Source: Streptomyces rishiriensis
GTDB lineage: Bacteria > Actinomycetota > Actinomycetes > Streptomycetales > Streptomycetaceae
Reading direction: 5' to 3'
NCBI RefSeq assembly: GCF_003112535.1
Contig: NZ_BEWA01000003.1
Span: 1 to 64,000 of the forward strand
DNA: 64,000 nt
The notes beneath the pieces are model-generated. The model ran no database searches, had not been told where the DNA came from, and was given only the letters and a program-made list of their open reading frames with translations. Below, piece after piece: positions 8,324-17,466 of this stretch (position 1 is the first letter of the stretch; each line of letters opens with the position of its first letter). A program made the translations under genes and the position numbers.

Positions 8324-9112
8324 TCAGCCGCGCACGCCGCACAGATGCAGCAGCGCCGCCACCTGGCGGTAGGGATCCGTGCGCCCGGCCCGCTCCTCGG
8401 CGGTCAGCAGCGCCTCGACGTCGCCGGGGATCTCCGTCGTGTCCGCGGCCGTGTCCGTGAAGACCCGCACGCCGTACCAGGCCTGCAGCGGCGCCCCGAT
8501 CCCCGCGAGCGTGCCGGTCAGGGCGGCCAGCCGGTCCGCCCGCACGTCCAGACCGAGCCGGTTGCGGTACGCGACGGTGTCGAAGGCGGCCAGCGCGCCC
8601 GCCCAGTCCCCGGACATGCCCGGCCGCATGGCCAGCGCGTCCGCGTTGCGCACCAGCAGCGACAGCAGTCCGCCGGGGGCCAGCATCCGGGCGAGCCCCG
8701 CGAGCAGGGCGTCCGGCTCCTCGACGTACATGAGCACGCCGTGGCACAGCACCACGTCGAAGCTGCCGGGCAGGAAGTGCACGCCGGTGTCCCGGCCGTC
8801 GCCCTCGATGATCCGCATCCGCTCCCGGATGCCCTCGGGCTCCCCGGACAGCGCCTCCCGGGCCGCGGCGATCATCGTCGCGTCCTGTTCGAGACCGGTC
8901 ACCTGATGCCCGAGCCGGGCCAGCCGCAGCGCCTGCGTGCCCTGGCCCATGCCCACGTCGAGCACCCGCAGCCGCCGCCCGACCGGGTACCGCCCGGCTA
9001 TCTGCTCGTCGAGCTGCCGGGCCACCAGCTCCTGACGTACGACGTCACGCAGCCCGCCCAGCCTGCTGAGCCAGGCCTTGGCCGCCCCCCCGGAGAAAGC
9101 CGCAGTGCTCAG
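8324..9112 (-). CDS. class I SAM-dependent methyltransferase
   Basis: About 262 residues. Motif I is VLDVGMGQGTQALRLA. Others are VTGLEQDATMIA, IEGDGRDTG, FDVVLCHGVLMYVEEPD and MLAPGGLLSLLVRN. This is the UbiE/CmoM-like type; the substrate is unknown. The start is the weak point. The frame stays open to 9298, overlapping the upstream DUF3043 gene by 190 bp. I placed the start at a CTG (9110-9112) that overlaps the upstream TGA as CTGA and has GGAG 7 nt before it. An upstream ATG at 9296-9298 is the alternative. The coupling implies co-transcription with the DUF3043 gene. Confidence 0.8.
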   Translation of the reverse strand: MSTAAFSGGAAKAWLSRLGGLRDVVRQELVARQLDEQIAGRYPVGRRLRVLDVGMGQGTQALRLARLGHQVTGLEQDATMIAAAREALSGEPEGIRERMRIIEGDGRDTGVHFLPGSFDVVLCHGVLMYVEEPDALLAGLARMLAPGGLLSLLVRNADALAMRPGMSGDWAGALAAFDTVAYRNRLGLDVRADRLAALTGTLAGIGAPLQAWYGVRVFTDTAADTTEIPGDVEALLTAEERAGRTDPYRQVAALLHLCGVRG

Positions 9113-9702
9113 AGCCGCGCTCCACGCTTGACCTGCGGCTTCGGCAGCCGCAGCCGGCGCATCTGCAGCGAGCGCATGAGCGCGTACGCCACCGCGCCCC
9201 GGCGGTTGTGCCCCTCGAAGCGCTCGGCCAGCCGCTTGCGCAGCCGGAAGCCGGTGACGAGCGAGTCCAGCACGATCAGCACGATCACGACCAGCCACAG
9301 CAGCAGCGCGATGGTCTGCAGCGAGCCCACCCGCACCACGCTCAGCACGAGGATGACCACGGCCATGGGCAGGAAGAACTCCGCCACGTTGAACCGTGAG
9401 TCGATGAAGTCGCGCGCGAACTTGCGGACGGGCCCCTTGTCGCGGGCCGGCAGATACCGCTCGTCCCCGCTCGCCAGCGCCTGGCGCTGGCGGTCCATCT
9501 GGGCGCGGCGCTCGTCGCGCTGGCGCTTGGCCGCGTCCTTGCGCGACGTCGACGTGTTGGCGACGCTGCGGCGCTGGGACTGGGCCTCACTGCGCTTGGG
9601 CGTGGGCCGACCCTTCTTCGCCTGGGGGTCGCGGGGCTGCTTGGAGTCGGTCACCACCGCGTTGGCGGGAGCCTTCTCTTCCTTGGCACGGCTACGGAAC
9701 AC
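9109..9702 (-). CDS. DUF3043 membrane protein
   Basis: A 197-residue protein. The N-terminal 90 residues are highly basic and polar (SRAKEEKAP, GRPTPKRSEAQSQRRS). Two adjacent membrane helices follow (FFLPMAVVILVLSVV and IALLLWLVVIVLIVL), then a conserved basic C-terminus (MRRLRLPKPQVKRG). This matches the DUF3043 family of actinobacteria; its function is unknown. I chose GTG 9700-9702 because the known family starts FRSRAKEE, and because TACCCT sits 8 nt upstream, which fits a leaderless transcript. An in-frame ORF begins farther upstream but has no family similarity. Confidence 0.85.
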   Translation of the reverse strand: MFRSRAKEEKAPANAVVTDSKQPRDPQAKKGRPTPKRSEAQSQRRSVANTSTSRKDAAKRQRDERRAQMDRQRQALASGDERYLPARDKGPVRKFARDFIDSRFNVAEFFLPMAVVILVLSVVRVGSLQTIALLLWLVVIVLIVLDSLVTGFRLRKRLAERFEGHNRRGAVAYALMRSLQMRRLRLPKPQVKRGARL

Positions 9703-10003
9703 AAAACCCAAGGGTAAGCGCTCCCGGGCATGGACCCCAGCCCGGAGGGGAACGATCCGGCAACACCAGTCGTCTGTAGAAGGGACAGACCCGGGCGAGC
9801 ACGAGGAAGAGGGGGCACAGGGTGACGTACGGCTCACCCTGAGAGTCACCTACTCCTCACGCCGGAGCAGGGGGCCCGGTCAGTCGTCCTTGGGGAGGAG
9901 CGCATCCGTCCCCGAACAGTGCGTCAATGGATGCAGGGCCCGTACTGTGGGTTCTGTCGCAGACTGAGAGCCGGAGTCCTTCAGAAGGGGGCGCGCGAAG
10001 CCC
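9703..10003. promoter_or_regulatory. divergent control region of DUF3043 gene and pspA
   Basis: A 301-bp gap with no gene. The minus-strand -10 hexamer is 9711-9716. An 8-bp perfect inverted repeat (9818-9825 with 9834-9841, 8-nt spacer) lies about 160 bp before pspA and could be a regulator site or a hairpin. Confidence 0.45.
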
Positions 10004-10801
10004 ATGAGCGGTGTCATGAAGCGTATGGGGATGATCTTCCGCGCGAAGGCGAACAAGGCCCTTGACCGGGCCGAGGACCCGCGCGAAACCCTCGACTACT
10101 CGTACCAGAAGCAACTTGAGCTCCTGCAGAAGGTCCGTCGCGGCGTCGCCGACGTCGCGACCTCGCGCAAGCGCCTGGAACTGCAGCTGAACCAGCTGCA
10201 GTCGCAGTCCACCAAGCTGGAGGACCAGGGCCGCAAGGCGCTCGCCCTCGGCCGCGAGGACCTCGCCCGTGAGGCGCTCTCCCGCCGGGCCGCGCTCCAG
10301 CAGCAGGTCACCGACCTGGAGACGCAGCACTCCACGCTCCAGGGCGAGGAGGAGAAGCTCACCCTGGCGGCGCAGCGCCTGCAGGCCAAGGTGGACGCCT
10401 TCCGCACGAAGAAGGAGACCATCAAGGCCACCTACACCGCCGCCCAGGCGCAGACCCGCATCGGCGAGGCCTTCTCCGGCATCTCCGAGGAGATGGGTGA
10501 CGTCGGCCTGGCCATCCAGCGCGCCGAGGACAAGACCGCCCAGCTCCAGGCCCGGGCCGGCGCCCTCGACGAGCTCATGGCGTCCGGCGCCCTCGACGAC
10601 CCGACCGGCATCGCCAAGGACGACCTCCAGGCCGAGCTGGACCGGCTGTCGGGTGGTACGGATGTGGAGCTGGAACTGCAGCGCATGAAGGCGGAGCTCG
10701 CCGGAGGCCCGTCCTCCGGACAGCAGGCCATCGAGGGCGGCACGAGCCCGTCGCAGTCCCAGCAGCAGCCGCAGGACACCCCGCGCTTCGACAAGCAGTG
10801 A
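10004..10801 (+). CDS. pspA: PspA/IM30-family envelope stress protein
   Basis: A 265-residue, almost entirely coiled-coil protein. PspA/Vipp1 proteins polymerise on the inner face of stressed membranes and limit proton leakage. The N-terminal amphipathic helix (MKRMGMIFRAKANKALD) and the EDPRETLDYSYQKQLELL segment are family hallmarks. Long heptads run to about residue 220, then a Gln/Ser-rich tail. The start at 10004 has AGAAGGGGG upstream; the internal ATG four codons on (10016) is possible. pspAA follows 34 nt later. No PspB or PspC homologue is visible nearby; a two-component pair follows instead. Confidence 0.95.
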   Translation: MSGVMKRMGMIFRAKANKALDRAEDPRETLDYSYQKQLELLQKVRRGVADVATSRKRLELQLNQLQSQSTKLEDQGRKALALGREDLAREALSRRAALQQQVTDLETQHSTLQGEEEKLTLAAQRLQAKVDAFRTKKETIKATYTAAQAQTRIGEAFSGISEEMGDVGLAIQRAEDKTAQLQARAGALDELMASGALDDPTGIAKDDLQAELDRLSGGTDVELELQRMKAELAGGPSSGQQAIEGGTSPSQSQQQPQDTPRFDKQ

Positions 10802-10835
10802 CCCGGCGCGGGGGCCCGGAGCCGAGGAGGGCGAC

Positions 10836-11114
10836 GTGATCGTACGGATCATGGGAGAGGGCCAGTGGAAGCTGGCCGACTCCCGCTTCGCCGAACTGAA
10901 CAAGCTGGACGACGAACTGCTCGCGGAGATGGAGAGGGGCGACGAGAAGGGCTTCCACCGCACCCTCGGCGCCCTCCTGGACGCCGTCCGCCGTCTCGGC
11001 GACCCCCTTCCGGACGACGCACTGGAACCCTCCGAACTCATTCTCCCGTCCCCGGACGCGAGCCTGGAGGAAGTCCGGGAGATGCTGAGCGACGACGGTC
11101 TGATCCCCGGGTGA
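10836..11114 (+). CDS. pspAA: PspA-associated protein PspAA
   Basis: A 92-residue soluble acidic protein (IVRIMGEGQWKL, LDDELLAEMERGDE, DGLIPG). It matches the small partner commonly encoded directly after actinobacterial pspA. The GTG start is 34 nt after the pspA stop, with GAGGAGG about 8 nt upstream. The family's role is thought to be in the Psp membrane-stress response; the molecular function is not known. It probably forms one transcript with pspA. Confidence 0.85.
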   Translation: MIVRIMGEGQWKLADSRFAELNKLDDELLAEMERGDEKGFHRTLGALLDAVRRLGDPLPDDALEPSELILPSPDASLEEVREMLSDDGLIPG

Positions 11115-11218
11115 GCGGGCGGCCCGGGGCGGCCTCCTGAGGGAGCGGGGGCTCGGGGGCGCCCTGCGCCTCCCGGCCACGGCAAGGAAAGCGACGGCAA
11201 CTGAAAAGTGACCCCTCA

Positions 11219-12457
11219 GTGACCCCCCTCGCCCGGGCCCGGCGCCAGCTGAAGGCCCACCCGCTGGCCCTCGACGCCTCCCTCGCGGCAGGCGTGCTGC
11301 TCTGCATGCTCGCGGGCTCCTTCGTCGACCCGCACGGGGAACAGGGCGTCAGCTGGAGCGTCCGCAGCCCCGACCCGCTCAGCCTGCTGCTCATCACCTT
11401 CAGCGCCGTCGCCCTCGTCTTCCGCCGCAGCGCCTCCATGACGGTCCTCGCTCTCACCGGCGCCGCCTCCGTGACCGAGTCCGTCACCGGCGACCCCCGC
11501 GCCCCCGTCGCCATGTCCGCCGTCGTCGCCCTGTTCACCGTCGCGGCCGCCACCGACCGCCCCACCACCGTGCGGGCCGGCCTGCTCACCATGACGGTGC
11601 TCACCGGCGCGGCCATGACCGCCGGACCGCTGCCCTGGTACGCCCAGGAAAACCTCGGCATCCTCGCCTGGACCGGCATCGGCGCCACCGCCGGGGACGC
11701 CGTGCGCAGCCGCCGGGCCGCCGTCCAGGCCATCCGGGAACGCGCCGAGCGCGCGGAACGCACCCGCGAGGAGGAGGCCCGCCGCAGGGTCGCCGAGGAG
11801 CGCCTGCGTATCGCCCGCGACCTGCACGACGTCGTCGCCCACCACATCGCCCTGGTGAACGTCCAGGCCGGAGTCGCCGCGCACGTCATGGACAAGCGGC
11901 CCGACCAGGCCAAGGAGGCCCTCGCGCACGTCCGCGAGGCCAGCCGCTCAGCGCTCAACGAACTGCGCGCCACCGTCGGCCTGCTGCGCCAGTCCGGCGA
12001 CCCCGAGGCCCCCACCGAGCCCGCCCCCGGCCTGGACCGCCTCGACGAGCTCGTCGGCACCTTCCGCAGCGCCGGCCTCCGGGTCGAGGTGGCCCGCACC
12101 GACCACGGCACCGAACTCCCCGCGGCCGTCGGACTGGCCGCCTACCGGGTCGTCCAGGAGGCCCTCACCAACGTCCAAAAACACGCGGGCCCCGAGGCGA
12201 AGGCGGAGGTCAGCGTCGTGCGCGTCGGGCCGAACATCGAGGTCACGGTCCTGGACGACGGGCAGGCGGCCGACGAGGAGAGCACACCGACCGGCGGCGG
12301 CCACGGCCTGCTCGGCATGCGCGAACGCGTCACCGCCCTGCGCGGCACCCTCACCACCGGCCCGCGCTACGGCGGCGGCTTCCGCGTCCACGCGATCCTG
12401 CCGGTCAAGACCCGCGCCCGCACCGCGGCGCCCAGCACCGCAGAGGATCTCGTATGA
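11219..12457 (+). CDS. membrane sensor histidine kinase (HisKA_3/NarL-type)
   Basis: A 412-residue protein. Four to five membrane segments occupy residues about 20-160. The dimerisation and phosphoacceptor helix is RLRIARDLHDVVAHHI (His near residue 202), followed by the HATPase domain with VVQEALTNVQKHAG (N box), VLDDG and GGGHGLLGMRER (G box). It autophosphorylates in response to an unknown envelope signal and passes the phosphate to the regulator encoded next; their reading frames overlap as ATGA. The GTG start has no strong Shine-Dalgarno sequence, so it is moderately certain. Proximity to pspA suggests an envelope-stress signal, but that is inference. Confidence 0.92.
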   Translation: MTPLARARRQLKAHPLALDASLAAGVLLCMLAGSFVDPHGEQGVSWSVRSPDPLSLLLITFSAVALVFRRSASMTVLALTGAASVTESVTGDPRAPVAMSAVVALFTVAAATDRPTTVRAGLLTMTVLTGAAMTAGPLPWYAQENLGILAWTGIGATAGDAVRSRRAAVQAIRERAERAERTREEEARRRVAEERLRIARDLHDVVAHHIALVNVQAGVAAHVMDKRPDQAKEALAHVREASRSALNELRATVGLLRQSGDPEAPTEPAPGLDRLDELVGTFRSAGLRVEVARTDHGTELPAAVGLAAYRVVQEALTNVQKHAGPEAKAEVSVVRVGPNIEVTVLDDGQAADEESTPTGGGHGLLGMRERVTALRGTLTTGPRYGGGFRVHAILPVKTRARTAAPSTAEDLV

Positions 12458-13137
12458 CCATCCGCGTCCTGCTCGCCGACGACCAGGCGCTGTTGCGCAG
12501 CGCCTTCCGCGTGCTCGTCGACTCCGAGCCCGACATGCAGGTGGTCGGCGAGGCGTCCGACGGCGCGGAGGCGGTCGCGCTGGCGAGGCGGGAGCGCGCC
12601 GACGTCGTCCTGATGGACATCCGCATGCCCGGCACGGACGGACTCGCCGCGACCCGCCTGATCAGCGCCGACCCCTCCCTCGCCCAGGTGCGGGTGGTCA
12701 TCCTGACGACCTTCGAGGTCGACGACTACGTCGTGCAGTCGCTGCGGGCCGGCGCCTCCGGCTTCCTCGGCAAGGGCAGCGAGCCGGAGGAACTGCTCAG
12801 CGCGATCAGGATCGCCGCGGGCGGCGAGGCGCTCCTCTCGCCCACCGCCACCAAGGGCCTCATCGCCCGCTTCCTCGCCCAGGGCGGCGCGGTGGACGAC
12901 GACCGGGACCCCGCCCGCTCCGCCCGGCTGGGCGCGCTGACCGTACGCGAGCGCGAGGTCCTCGTGCAGGTGGCCGGCGGCCACTCCAACGACGAGATAG
13001 CCGAACGCCTGGAAGTCAGCCCCCTCACCGTGAAGACGCACGTCAACCGGGCCATGGCCAAGCTGGGCGCCCGCGACCGGGCCCAGCTCGTGGTGATCGC
13101 CTACGAGTCGGGCCTGGTGCGCCCGAGGGCGGACTGA
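12454..13137 (+). CDS. NarL/FixJ-family response regulator
   Basis: A 227-residue protein. The receiver domain has the acidic pocket LLADDQ, phosphoacceptor Asp in VVLMDIRMPG (about residue 54), Thr in ILTTFE and Lys in FLGKGSEP. The LuxR-type HTH is near 155-215 (LTVREREVLVQVAGGHSNDEIAERL, split here by family convention, with VKTHVNRAMAKLGARDR). The ATG overlaps the kinase stop, so the pair is translationally coupled. The target genes are unknown. Confidence 0.95.
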   Translation: MTIRVLLADDQALLRSAFRVLVDSEPDMQVVGEASDGAEAVALARRERADVVLMDIRMPGTDGLAATRLISADPSLAQVRVVILTTFEVDDYVVQSLRAGASGFLGKGSEPEELLSAIRIAAGGEALLSPTATKGLIARFLAQGGAVDDDRDPARSARLGALTVREREVLVQVAGGHSNDEIAERLEVSPLTVKTHVNRAMAKLGARDRAQLVVIAYESGLVRPRAD

Positions 13138-13248
13138 GGGCGGACCGAGGACGGACCGAGGGCGGCTGCGGGCGGCGCGTCGCCCGGCGGCGCCCGGCTT
13201 ACCTATGCTGGGCGCCTGAACTGCTCTGCGGGGGAGAGGATCGGAGCG

Positions 13249-15489
13249 GTGTCACTGCACAAGGACGACCCGAAGACGCTCGGCGGGTACCGGATCGTCG
13301 ACCGGCTCGGCGCCGGCGGGATGGGCGTCGTCTACCGCGGCCGGTCCCGTTCGGGGCGTGAGGTCGCCGTCAAGGTCGTGCACGCCCAGTACGCCGAGGA
13401 CCCGGTCTTCCGGACCCGCTTCCGCCAGGAGATCGAGGCGGTCCGCAAGGTCAGCGGCGCCTTCACCGCCCCGGTCGTGGACGCCGACCCGGAGGCCGTC
13501 CGGCCCTGGATGGCCACCCAGTACGTGCCGGGTCCCACGCTCGCCGCCCGCATCCGCGAGCGCGGCCCGCTGCGCGGCAGGGAACTGCGCCGGCTCGCCC
13601 TGGGCCTGGTGGAGGCGCTGCGGGAGATCCACCGGGCCGGGGTCGTCCACCGCGACCTCAAGCCCGGGAACGTCCTGATCGCCGAGGACGGGCCCCGCGT
13701 CATCGACTTCGGGATCTCCCGGGCGGCGGAGAACCAGACGCTCACCGAGACCGGCAGGATGATCGGCACCCCGCCGTTCATGTCGCCCGAGCAGTTCACG
13801 GACGCCCGCTCGGTCGGCCCCGCCTCGGACGTGTTCTCACTCGGCGCGCTGCTGGTGTTCGCCGCGACGGGGCGCGGCCCCTTCGACGCGGACAGCCCCT
13901 ATCTGACGGCGTGGCGGGTGCTGCGGGAGGAACCCGACGTGGCGGACGTGGCCGAGCCGCTGCGCGCGGTCCTGACCGGCTGCCTGGCCAAGGAGGCCGG
14001 GTCCCGGCCCGGCCTCACGGAACTGGCCGAGGCGTTCGCCCAGGCGCTGCCCGAGCCCGCCGCGGGAGACGCGGAGACGATGTCCCTGCGTCTGCCGTCT
14101 CCGCCCCCGGCGGGCGAGGAAGCGGGCCCACCCGCCGCCGCGCCCCGCCCCGGCCGCCGCTCCCGGCTGCGCCGGTGGCCGGTCCTGGCCGGAACGGCGG
14201 GCTTCCTGGCCCTGGCGCTCACCGCCTACCTGCTGCTCGACCTCGATCCCTTCGGCAGGACCGAGCAGTCGGGCGGCGCCGGCGCCGGCAGCGGGTCGGT
14301 CAGCTGGGACCCCCTGCCGGACGGCTGGAAGCCCTGGCGTACCTCGGTGTACGGCGCGGCCGCGAGCGGGGTGACGAAACCGCTGGGCGGTGGAGCCCCC
14401 GACGGCGCCGCCCTGTCCTGCGCGACGGGCGAGGGCGCGCTGTACTGCGCCGGGGACGGCACTCTCCCGGTGCGCGTCGACGGAGCCACCGGCCGGCTCG
14501 CCTGGCGGGCGGAGTCCCTGCCGCCCGGCCTGGCGCAGTCGCGCTACAACGGCAGGATCCTCGGGGTGCACGAGGGCGTGCTGCTGGTCCTGGAGAGCGT
14601 GACGAACAAGGCGGGCAACGACCAGGGCACCACCGCCGTCGCGCTCGACGCGGCCACCGGCAGGCCGCTCTGGTCGCGCACGCTGACTCGGTCCGCGTCC
14701 ACCGCCGTCCAGGCGGGCGTCTCCGGCGATCTGCTGCTGACCTCGGCCGGTCGCCGCATGACCGCCCGCGCACTGCCGGGCGGCGCCGAGCGCTGGACGG
14801 CCACCGTGCCCGCCGGGCCCACCTACTCCTGTGAGTTCCACGACGTCGACGGGGTCCCGTACACCGTCTGCCTCGACGCGGGCACACCGTCGCGCAACGT
14901 GGTCTACGCCGTGGACCCCGCCGACGGCTCCACCCGGAAGGTGAGCGTGCCGGACGGCGACGTCGACTACGTCGGCGCCCTCGGCGGCGATCTGGTCTTC
15001 GCGGTGCAGGTGCGGCGGGACCAGCGGAGCTTCGACGAGCCGGCGTACGACGAGGTCCTGCTGATCGACCCGGACACCGGCGCCGTACGGAAGAAGAAGC
15101 TGGCCGGCAGCCCGCGCGGCCAGGCGGCGCTGGTGGGCGGGGTGCTCTGCTTCGCCGACTCCAGGGGGCGGCTGGTCGCCCACTCGCCCGAGACGGGCGG
15201 GCAGCTGTGGCAGACCTCGACGACCCTTCAGCAGCCCGGCACGCCCGCCGCCGGCGCGAAGGGGCGGGCGGTGTTCGCGGCCAGCGCCTCCGGACGGGTC
15301 GCCGCCGTCGACATCAGGACGGGGCGGCTGCTGTGGGAGTCCACCGCGAGGGCCGACCGCGTCGTCGGGTCCGGCTACGCCGCGGCGCGCGTGTTCCTCG
15401 CCGAGGGCGCCGTGGTGGTGCTCAGCCCCGACGGAACCGTCTTCTCGCTGGACCCGGACCACCCCGACCGGGAACCGCTGCCGGGGTGA
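13249..15489 (+). CDS. membrane Ser/Thr protein kinase with PQQ-type beta-propeller sensor
   Basis: A 746-residue protein. The cytosolic Hanks kinase domain spans about 14-265: glycine loop GAGGMG (21-26), Lys42, catalytic HRDLKPGN (134-141), DFG at 153-155 and APE-like SPEQ. After a Pro/Ala linker comes one membrane helix (about 311-330), then an outside domain of repeated PQQ-like blades such as LYCAGDGTLPVRVDGATG, VALDAATGRPLW and VAAVDIRTGRLLW. The layout is that of actinobacterial PknD/AfsK-like receptors. The GTG start follows GGGGAGAGG. Transcription is from its own promoter (TATGCT near 13204). The ligand and substrates are unknown. Confidence 0.93.
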   Translation: MSLHKDDPKTLGGYRIVDRLGAGGMGVVYRGRSRSGREVAVKVVHAQYAEDPVFRTRFRQEIEAVRKVSGAFTAPVVDADPEAVRPWMATQYVPGPTLAARIRERGPLRGRELRRLALGLVEALREIHRAGVVHRDLKPGNVLIAEDGPRVIDFGISRAAENQTLTETGRMIGTPPFMSPEQFTDARSVGPASDVFSLGALLVFAATGRGPFDADSPYLTAWRVLREEPDVADVAEPLRAVLTGCLAKEAGSRPGLTELAEAFAQALPEPAAGDAETMSLRLPSPPPAGEEAGPPAAAPRPGRRSRLRRWPVLAGTAGFLALALTAYLLLDLDPFGRTEQSGGAGAGSGSVSWDPLPDGWKPWRTSVYGAAASGVTKPLGGGAPDGAALSCATGEGALYCAGDGTLPVRVDGATGRLAWRAESLPPGLAQSRYNGRILGVHEGVLLVLESVTNKAGNDQGTTAVALDAATGRPLWSRTLTRSASTAVQAGVSGDLLLTSAGRRMTARALPGGAERWTATVPAGPTYSCEFHDVDGVPYTVCLDAGTPSRNVVYAVDPADGSTRKVSVPDGDVDYVGALGGDLVFAVQVRRDQRSFDEPAYDEVLLIDPDTGAVRKKKLAGSPRGQAALVGGVLCFADSRGRLVAHSPETGGQLWQTSTTLQQPGTPAAGAKGRAVFAASASGRVAAVDIRTGRLLWESTARADRVVGSGYAAARVFLAEGAVVVLSPDGTVFSLDPDHPDREPLPG

Positions 15490-15510
15490 CCTGGGCCTGC
15501 GGCGGTCCTG

Positions 15511-16707
15511 CTACGGCAGCGCCAGCATGCGCTCCAGCGCCAGCTTGGCGAACGCCTCGGTCTCCTCGTCGACCTCGATGCGGTTGACCAGCTTGCCCTC
15601 GGCGAGGGACTCCAGGGTCCACACCAGGTGCGGGAGGTCGATGCGGTTCATGGTCGAGCAGAAGCAGACCGTCTTGTCGAGGAAGACGATCTCCTTGCCC
15701 TCGGGCGCGAAACGGTTCGCCAGCCGGCGCACCAGGTTCAACTCGGTCCCGATGGCCCACTTGGAGCCGGCCGGGGCCGCCTCCAGCGCCTTGATGATGT
15801 ACTCGGTCGACCCGACGTAGTCCGCCGCGGCCACGACCTCGTGCCGGCACTCCGGGTGCACGAGCACGTTCACGCCGGGGATCCGGGCGCGGACGTCCTC
15901 GACCGACTCCAGGCTGAAGCGGCCGTGCACCGAGCAGTGGCCGCGCCACAGGATCATCTTCGCGTCGCGCAGCTGCTGTGCGGTCAGCCCGCCGTTGGGC
16001 TTGTGCGGGTTGTAGAGGACGCAGTCCTCCAGGGACATGCCCATGTCGCGGACGGCGGTGTTGCGGCCGAGGTGCTGGTCGGGCAGGAAGAGCACCTTCG
16101 ACGTGGCGGGATCCCCCTGCCCGAAGGCCCACTCCAGGGCCCGCTGGGCGTTGGACGAGGTGCAGATCGTGCCACCGTGCCGGCCGGTGAACGCCTTGAT
16201 GTCCGCGGACGAGTTCATGTAGGAGACGGGCACGACCTGCTCGGCTATGCCGGCCTCGGTCAGCACGTCCCAGCACTCGGCGACCTGCTCGGCGGTGGCC
16301 ATGTCGGCCATCGAGCAGCCGGCGGCGAGGTCGGGCAGGACCACCTTCTGGTCGCCCGACGTCAGGATGTCGGCGGACTCGGCCATGAAGTGCACACCGC
16401 AGAAGACGATGTACTCGGCCTCCGGGCGGGCGGCCGCGTCCCGGGCCAGCTTGAAGGAGTCGCCCGTGACGTCGGCGAACTGGATGACCTCGTCGCGCTG
16501 GTAGTGATGGCCGAGCACGAAGACCTTGTCACCGAGCCTCGCCTTGGCGGCGCGGGCGCGCTCGACCAGGTCCGGGTCGGAGGGCGAGGGCAGGTCGCCG
16601 GGACACTCGACGCCCCGCTCGCTCTTCGGGTCGGCCTCACGGCCGAGCAGCAACAGGGCGAGCGGAGTCGGCTGTACGTCGAGTTCCGTGGTCTGGGCGG
16701 TGGTCAC
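15511..16707 (-). CDS. nadA: quinolinate synthase A
   Basis: A 398-residue [4Fe-4S] enzyme that condenses iminoaspartate with dihydroxyacetone phosphate to quinolinate in NAD synthesis. Motifs: VLGHHYQRDEVIQFAD, DLAAGCSMADMA (cluster Cys), SYMNSSADIKAF, HPECRHEV and KTVCFCSTMNRIDL. Cluster Cys residues are present in all three expected regions. I prefer GTG 16705-16707 over GTG 16716, because AAAGG lies 8 nt before the former and abuts the latter. nadB and nadC are not in the window. It converges on the kinase gene (gap 21 bp). Confidence 0.95.
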   Translation of the reverse strand: MTTAQTTELDVQPTPLALLLLGREADPKSERGVECPGDLPSPSDPDLVERARAAKARLGDKVFVLGHHYQRDEVIQFADVTGDSFKLARDAAARPEAEYIVFCGVHFMAESADILTSGDQKVVLPDLAAGCSMADMATAEQVAECWDVLTEAGIAEQVVPVSYMNSSADIKAFTGRHGGTICTSSNAQRALEWAFGQGDPATSKVLFLPDQHLGRNTAVRDMGMSLEDCVLYNPHKPNGGLTAQQLRDAKMILWRGHCSVHGRFSLESVEDVRARIPGVNVLVHPECRHEVVAAADYVGSTEYIIKALEAAPAGSKWAIGTELNLVRRLANRFAPEGKEIVFLDKTVCFCSTMNRIDLPHLVWTLESLAEGKLVNRIEVDEETEAFAKLALERMLALP

Positions 16708-16760
16708 GACACGCACCTTTTCTACTTTTCGTCGAATTGACGTTATCTATCATAACCTGC

Positions 16761-16804
16761 TTCACGTCACTTTGACGATGGTCATAGCGTCGGTGTGACG
16801 TGAA
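16761..16804. promoter_or_regulatory. nested inverted repeats between nadA and the Fe-S carrier gene
   Basis: TTCACGTCAC at 16761-16770 is perfectly repeated inverted at 16795-16804. Inside lies a smaller TGAC-4-GTCA repeat (16773-16784). The location, 54 bp before nadA, fits an operator for NAD-dependent repression. No known regulator site is claimed. Confidence 0.5.
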
Positions 16805-16969
16805 TCCCCGTGAGACGTTTTCGGCCCGCAACCGGGTGTGCGAGCATGAGAAGGGAACGAGTAAGAGGACGAAGACGGCGAAGACAACAGCTCGGCCCGG
16901 AATGAATCCGCGGCCCCGTGGGTTGCAACCGTCGGCAAGCAGTCTCCGTACAACCCGGGAGAGATGTAG

Positions 16970-17326
16970 ATGTCCGTATCGGACGAGACCAGCACCGTCA
17001 CCGACGGCATCATCCTGTCCGACGCCGCCGCGGCGAAGGTCAAGGCCCTGCTCGACCAGGAAGGCCGCGACGACCTGGCCCTGCGTGTCGCCGTTCAGCC
17101 GGGCGGCTGCTCCGGCCTGCGCTACCAGCTCTTCTTCGACGAGCGTTCCCTCGACGGCGACGTCGTCAAGGACTTCGACGGCGTCAAGGTCGTCACCGAC
17201 CGCATGAGCGCCCCCTACCTGGGCGGCGCGTCGATCGACTTCGTCGACACGATCGAGAAGCAGGGCTTCACGATCGACAACCCGAACGCGACGGGCTCCT
17301 GCGCCTGCGGCGACTCCTTCAGCTAG
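16970..17326 (+). CDS. erpA: HesB/IscA/ErpA-family iron-sulfur cluster carrier
   Basis: A 118-residue A-type carrier that accepts Fe-S clusters from the SUF scaffold and passes them to target proteins. The three family cysteines are present: GGCSG (about residue 45) and the C-terminal GSCACGDSF. The start at 16970 follows GGGAGA. It is close to nadA, a [4Fe-4S] enzyme, transcribed in the opposite direction. A very strong hairpin terminator follows. Confidence 0.93.
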   Translation: MSVSDETSTVTDGIILSDAAAAKVKALLDQEGRDDLALRVAVQPGGCSGLRYQLFFDERSLDGDVVKDFDGVKVVTDRMSAPYLGGASIDFVDTIEKQGFTIDNPNATGSCACGDSFS

Positions 17327-17392
17327 GTCCGCCGTACGGCCGCCGGACCGGTACCGGCCCCTGGCCGACCGGTCCGGTCGCACGGCCGGACG

Positions 17393-17437
17393 ACGCGAAG
17401 GCGGCGTCCCCCTCCGAGGGGGACGCCGCCTTCGCGT
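17393..17437. terminator. bidirectional terminator
   Basis: A perfect 21-bp stem (17393-17413 with 17417-17437) with a 3-nt loop, between the convergent ends of erpA and the 639-residue protein gene. It is among the strongest hairpins in the window. Confidence 0.9.
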
Positions 17438-17466
17438 GCGCCGGGCCGCCGGCGGACGGGCGGTCG

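Noticed and set aside
9109..9298. Methyltransferase start at ATG 9298
   Set aside because: It would overlap the DUF3043 gene by 190 bp, and the extra residues read as a frame shadow. The CTG at 9112 with a Shine-Dalgarno sequence is favoured, though not certain.
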